Source: Halosimplex halobium (GTDB taxonomy: Archaea; Halobacteriota; Halobacteria; Halobacteriales; Haloarculaceae). Taken from it: DNA of 64,000 nucleotides. The first letter of the stretch is position 1, and every line of letters begins with the position of its first letter. The notes under the pieces were generated by a model. It saw only the letters and a list, made by a program, of their open reading frames with translations. It was not told the origin of the DNA and did no database searches. The stretch lies in assembly GCF_051414055.1 (NCBI RefSeq), contig NZ_JBLKNX010000006.1, positions 40,473 to 104,472 of the forward strand, given 5' to 3'. The translations under genes and the position numbers were made by a program. Shown here piece after piece: positions 63,982 to 64,000 of this stretch.

Positions 63982-64000
63982 TGAAAGCCCTCGGCCCGCT
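63982..64000 (+). repeat. Dispersed intergenic hairpin element, copy F (start only)
   Basis: The window ends inside another copy. Only its opening, TGAAAGCCCTCGGCCCGCT, is visible, in + orientation and 3' of a gene, as with copies A, C and E. The sequence just before it (GGATCGACCGCACG, 63956 on) is also shared with the region before copy A, so the family extends upstream of TGAAAG. Confidence 0.7.

Noticed and set aside
1..64000. tRNA, rRNA or replication origin
   Set aside because: No clover-leaf sequence, rRNA-like region, orc1/cdc6 gene or ORB-like repeat was found by eye; the spacers are explained by promoters and the repeats listed.

Overview
The window is a gene-dense, very GC-rich (about 69-70%) piece of chromosome from an extreme halophilic archaeon (class Halobacteria). 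The evidence is the strongly acidic proteome, the archaeal information-processing genes (TATA-box-binding protein, aIF2-gamma, Rpo7, Spt4, a KH-domain Pno1/Dim2 protein, GatD, Trm-G10-type tRNA methyltransferase, TrpRS, PurO), the many twin-arginine lipoproteins and the TATA-type promoters placed 25-30 nt before start codons. The genus cannot be fixed from the sequence; a Haloarculaceae relative such as Halosimplex is only a guess.

Layout. 0-5 kb: phosphoesterase (cut by the window edge), purO, a duplicated-domain protein, tnaA and lysC. 5.2-6.9 kb: an IS200/IS605-type element carrying only tnpB, abutting a truncated thymidylate-kinase fragment. 7-8.3 kb: two toxin-antitoxin pairs. 8.3-10.1 kb: GH97 glycosidase. 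10.8-21.3 kb: lipoprotein, two PH-domain membrane proteins, ilvE, SDR, PhzF, methyltransferase, PAS histidine kinase, and an RHH regulator coupled to a VUT transporter. 21.8-24.7 kb: the conserved aIF2-gamma / PIN / rpo7 / spt4 / dephospho-CoA-kinase operon. 26.4-32.0 kb: a cluster of pilin-like membrane-anchored secreted proteins, with one convergent gene carrying bactofilin-like repeats. 32-46 kb: gamma-carbonic-anhydrase fold protein, SHOCT protein, trpS with a possible Trp-containing leader ORF, a LolA-like glycoprotein, a MacB-type ABC exporter, the KH protein, zinc alcohol dehydrogenase, a TumA/TumE locus with a frameshifted toxin, and an RDD protein. 46-54 kb: MTA/SAH deaminase, a peptidase-like protein without its HExxH motif, an MFS transporter broken by an amber codon, hisG, tbp and Trm-G10. 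54-64 kb: thyA-folA, CE15 esterase, ferritin-like protein, gatD, GNAT, RelB/RelE (toxin with an early TGA) and a PaaI-type thioesterase.

The most unusual feature is non-coding. A family of intergenic elements recurs in the same + orientation at about 2.0, 21.4, 56.4 and 64.0 kb, and inverted at 10.3-10.6 kb. Each contains a long hairpin bounded by TGAAAG and CTTTCA. Stem sequences differ between copies while base pairing is kept. At 42.6-42.9 kb two further TGAAAG...CTTTCA hairpins with unrelated stems stand side by side. The copy at 21.4 kb is split by an 80-bp MITE with 16-bp terminal inverted repeats and a TCA target duplication. I do not recognise a published name for this hairpin family.

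Several genes look recently damaged: the MFS gene (TGG to TAG), relE (apparent TGG to TGA), tumE (frameshift), the thymidylate-kinase fragment, and an adh 3'-end remnant. The toxin-antitoxin loci, the tnpB element and short tandem repeats cluster in the same intergenic spaces. Longer gene-free stretches (10.1-10.8, 21.3-21.8, 42.4-43.1 and 56.3-56.7 kb) are filled mostly by these repeats. No rRNA, tRNA or CRISPR array was seen.
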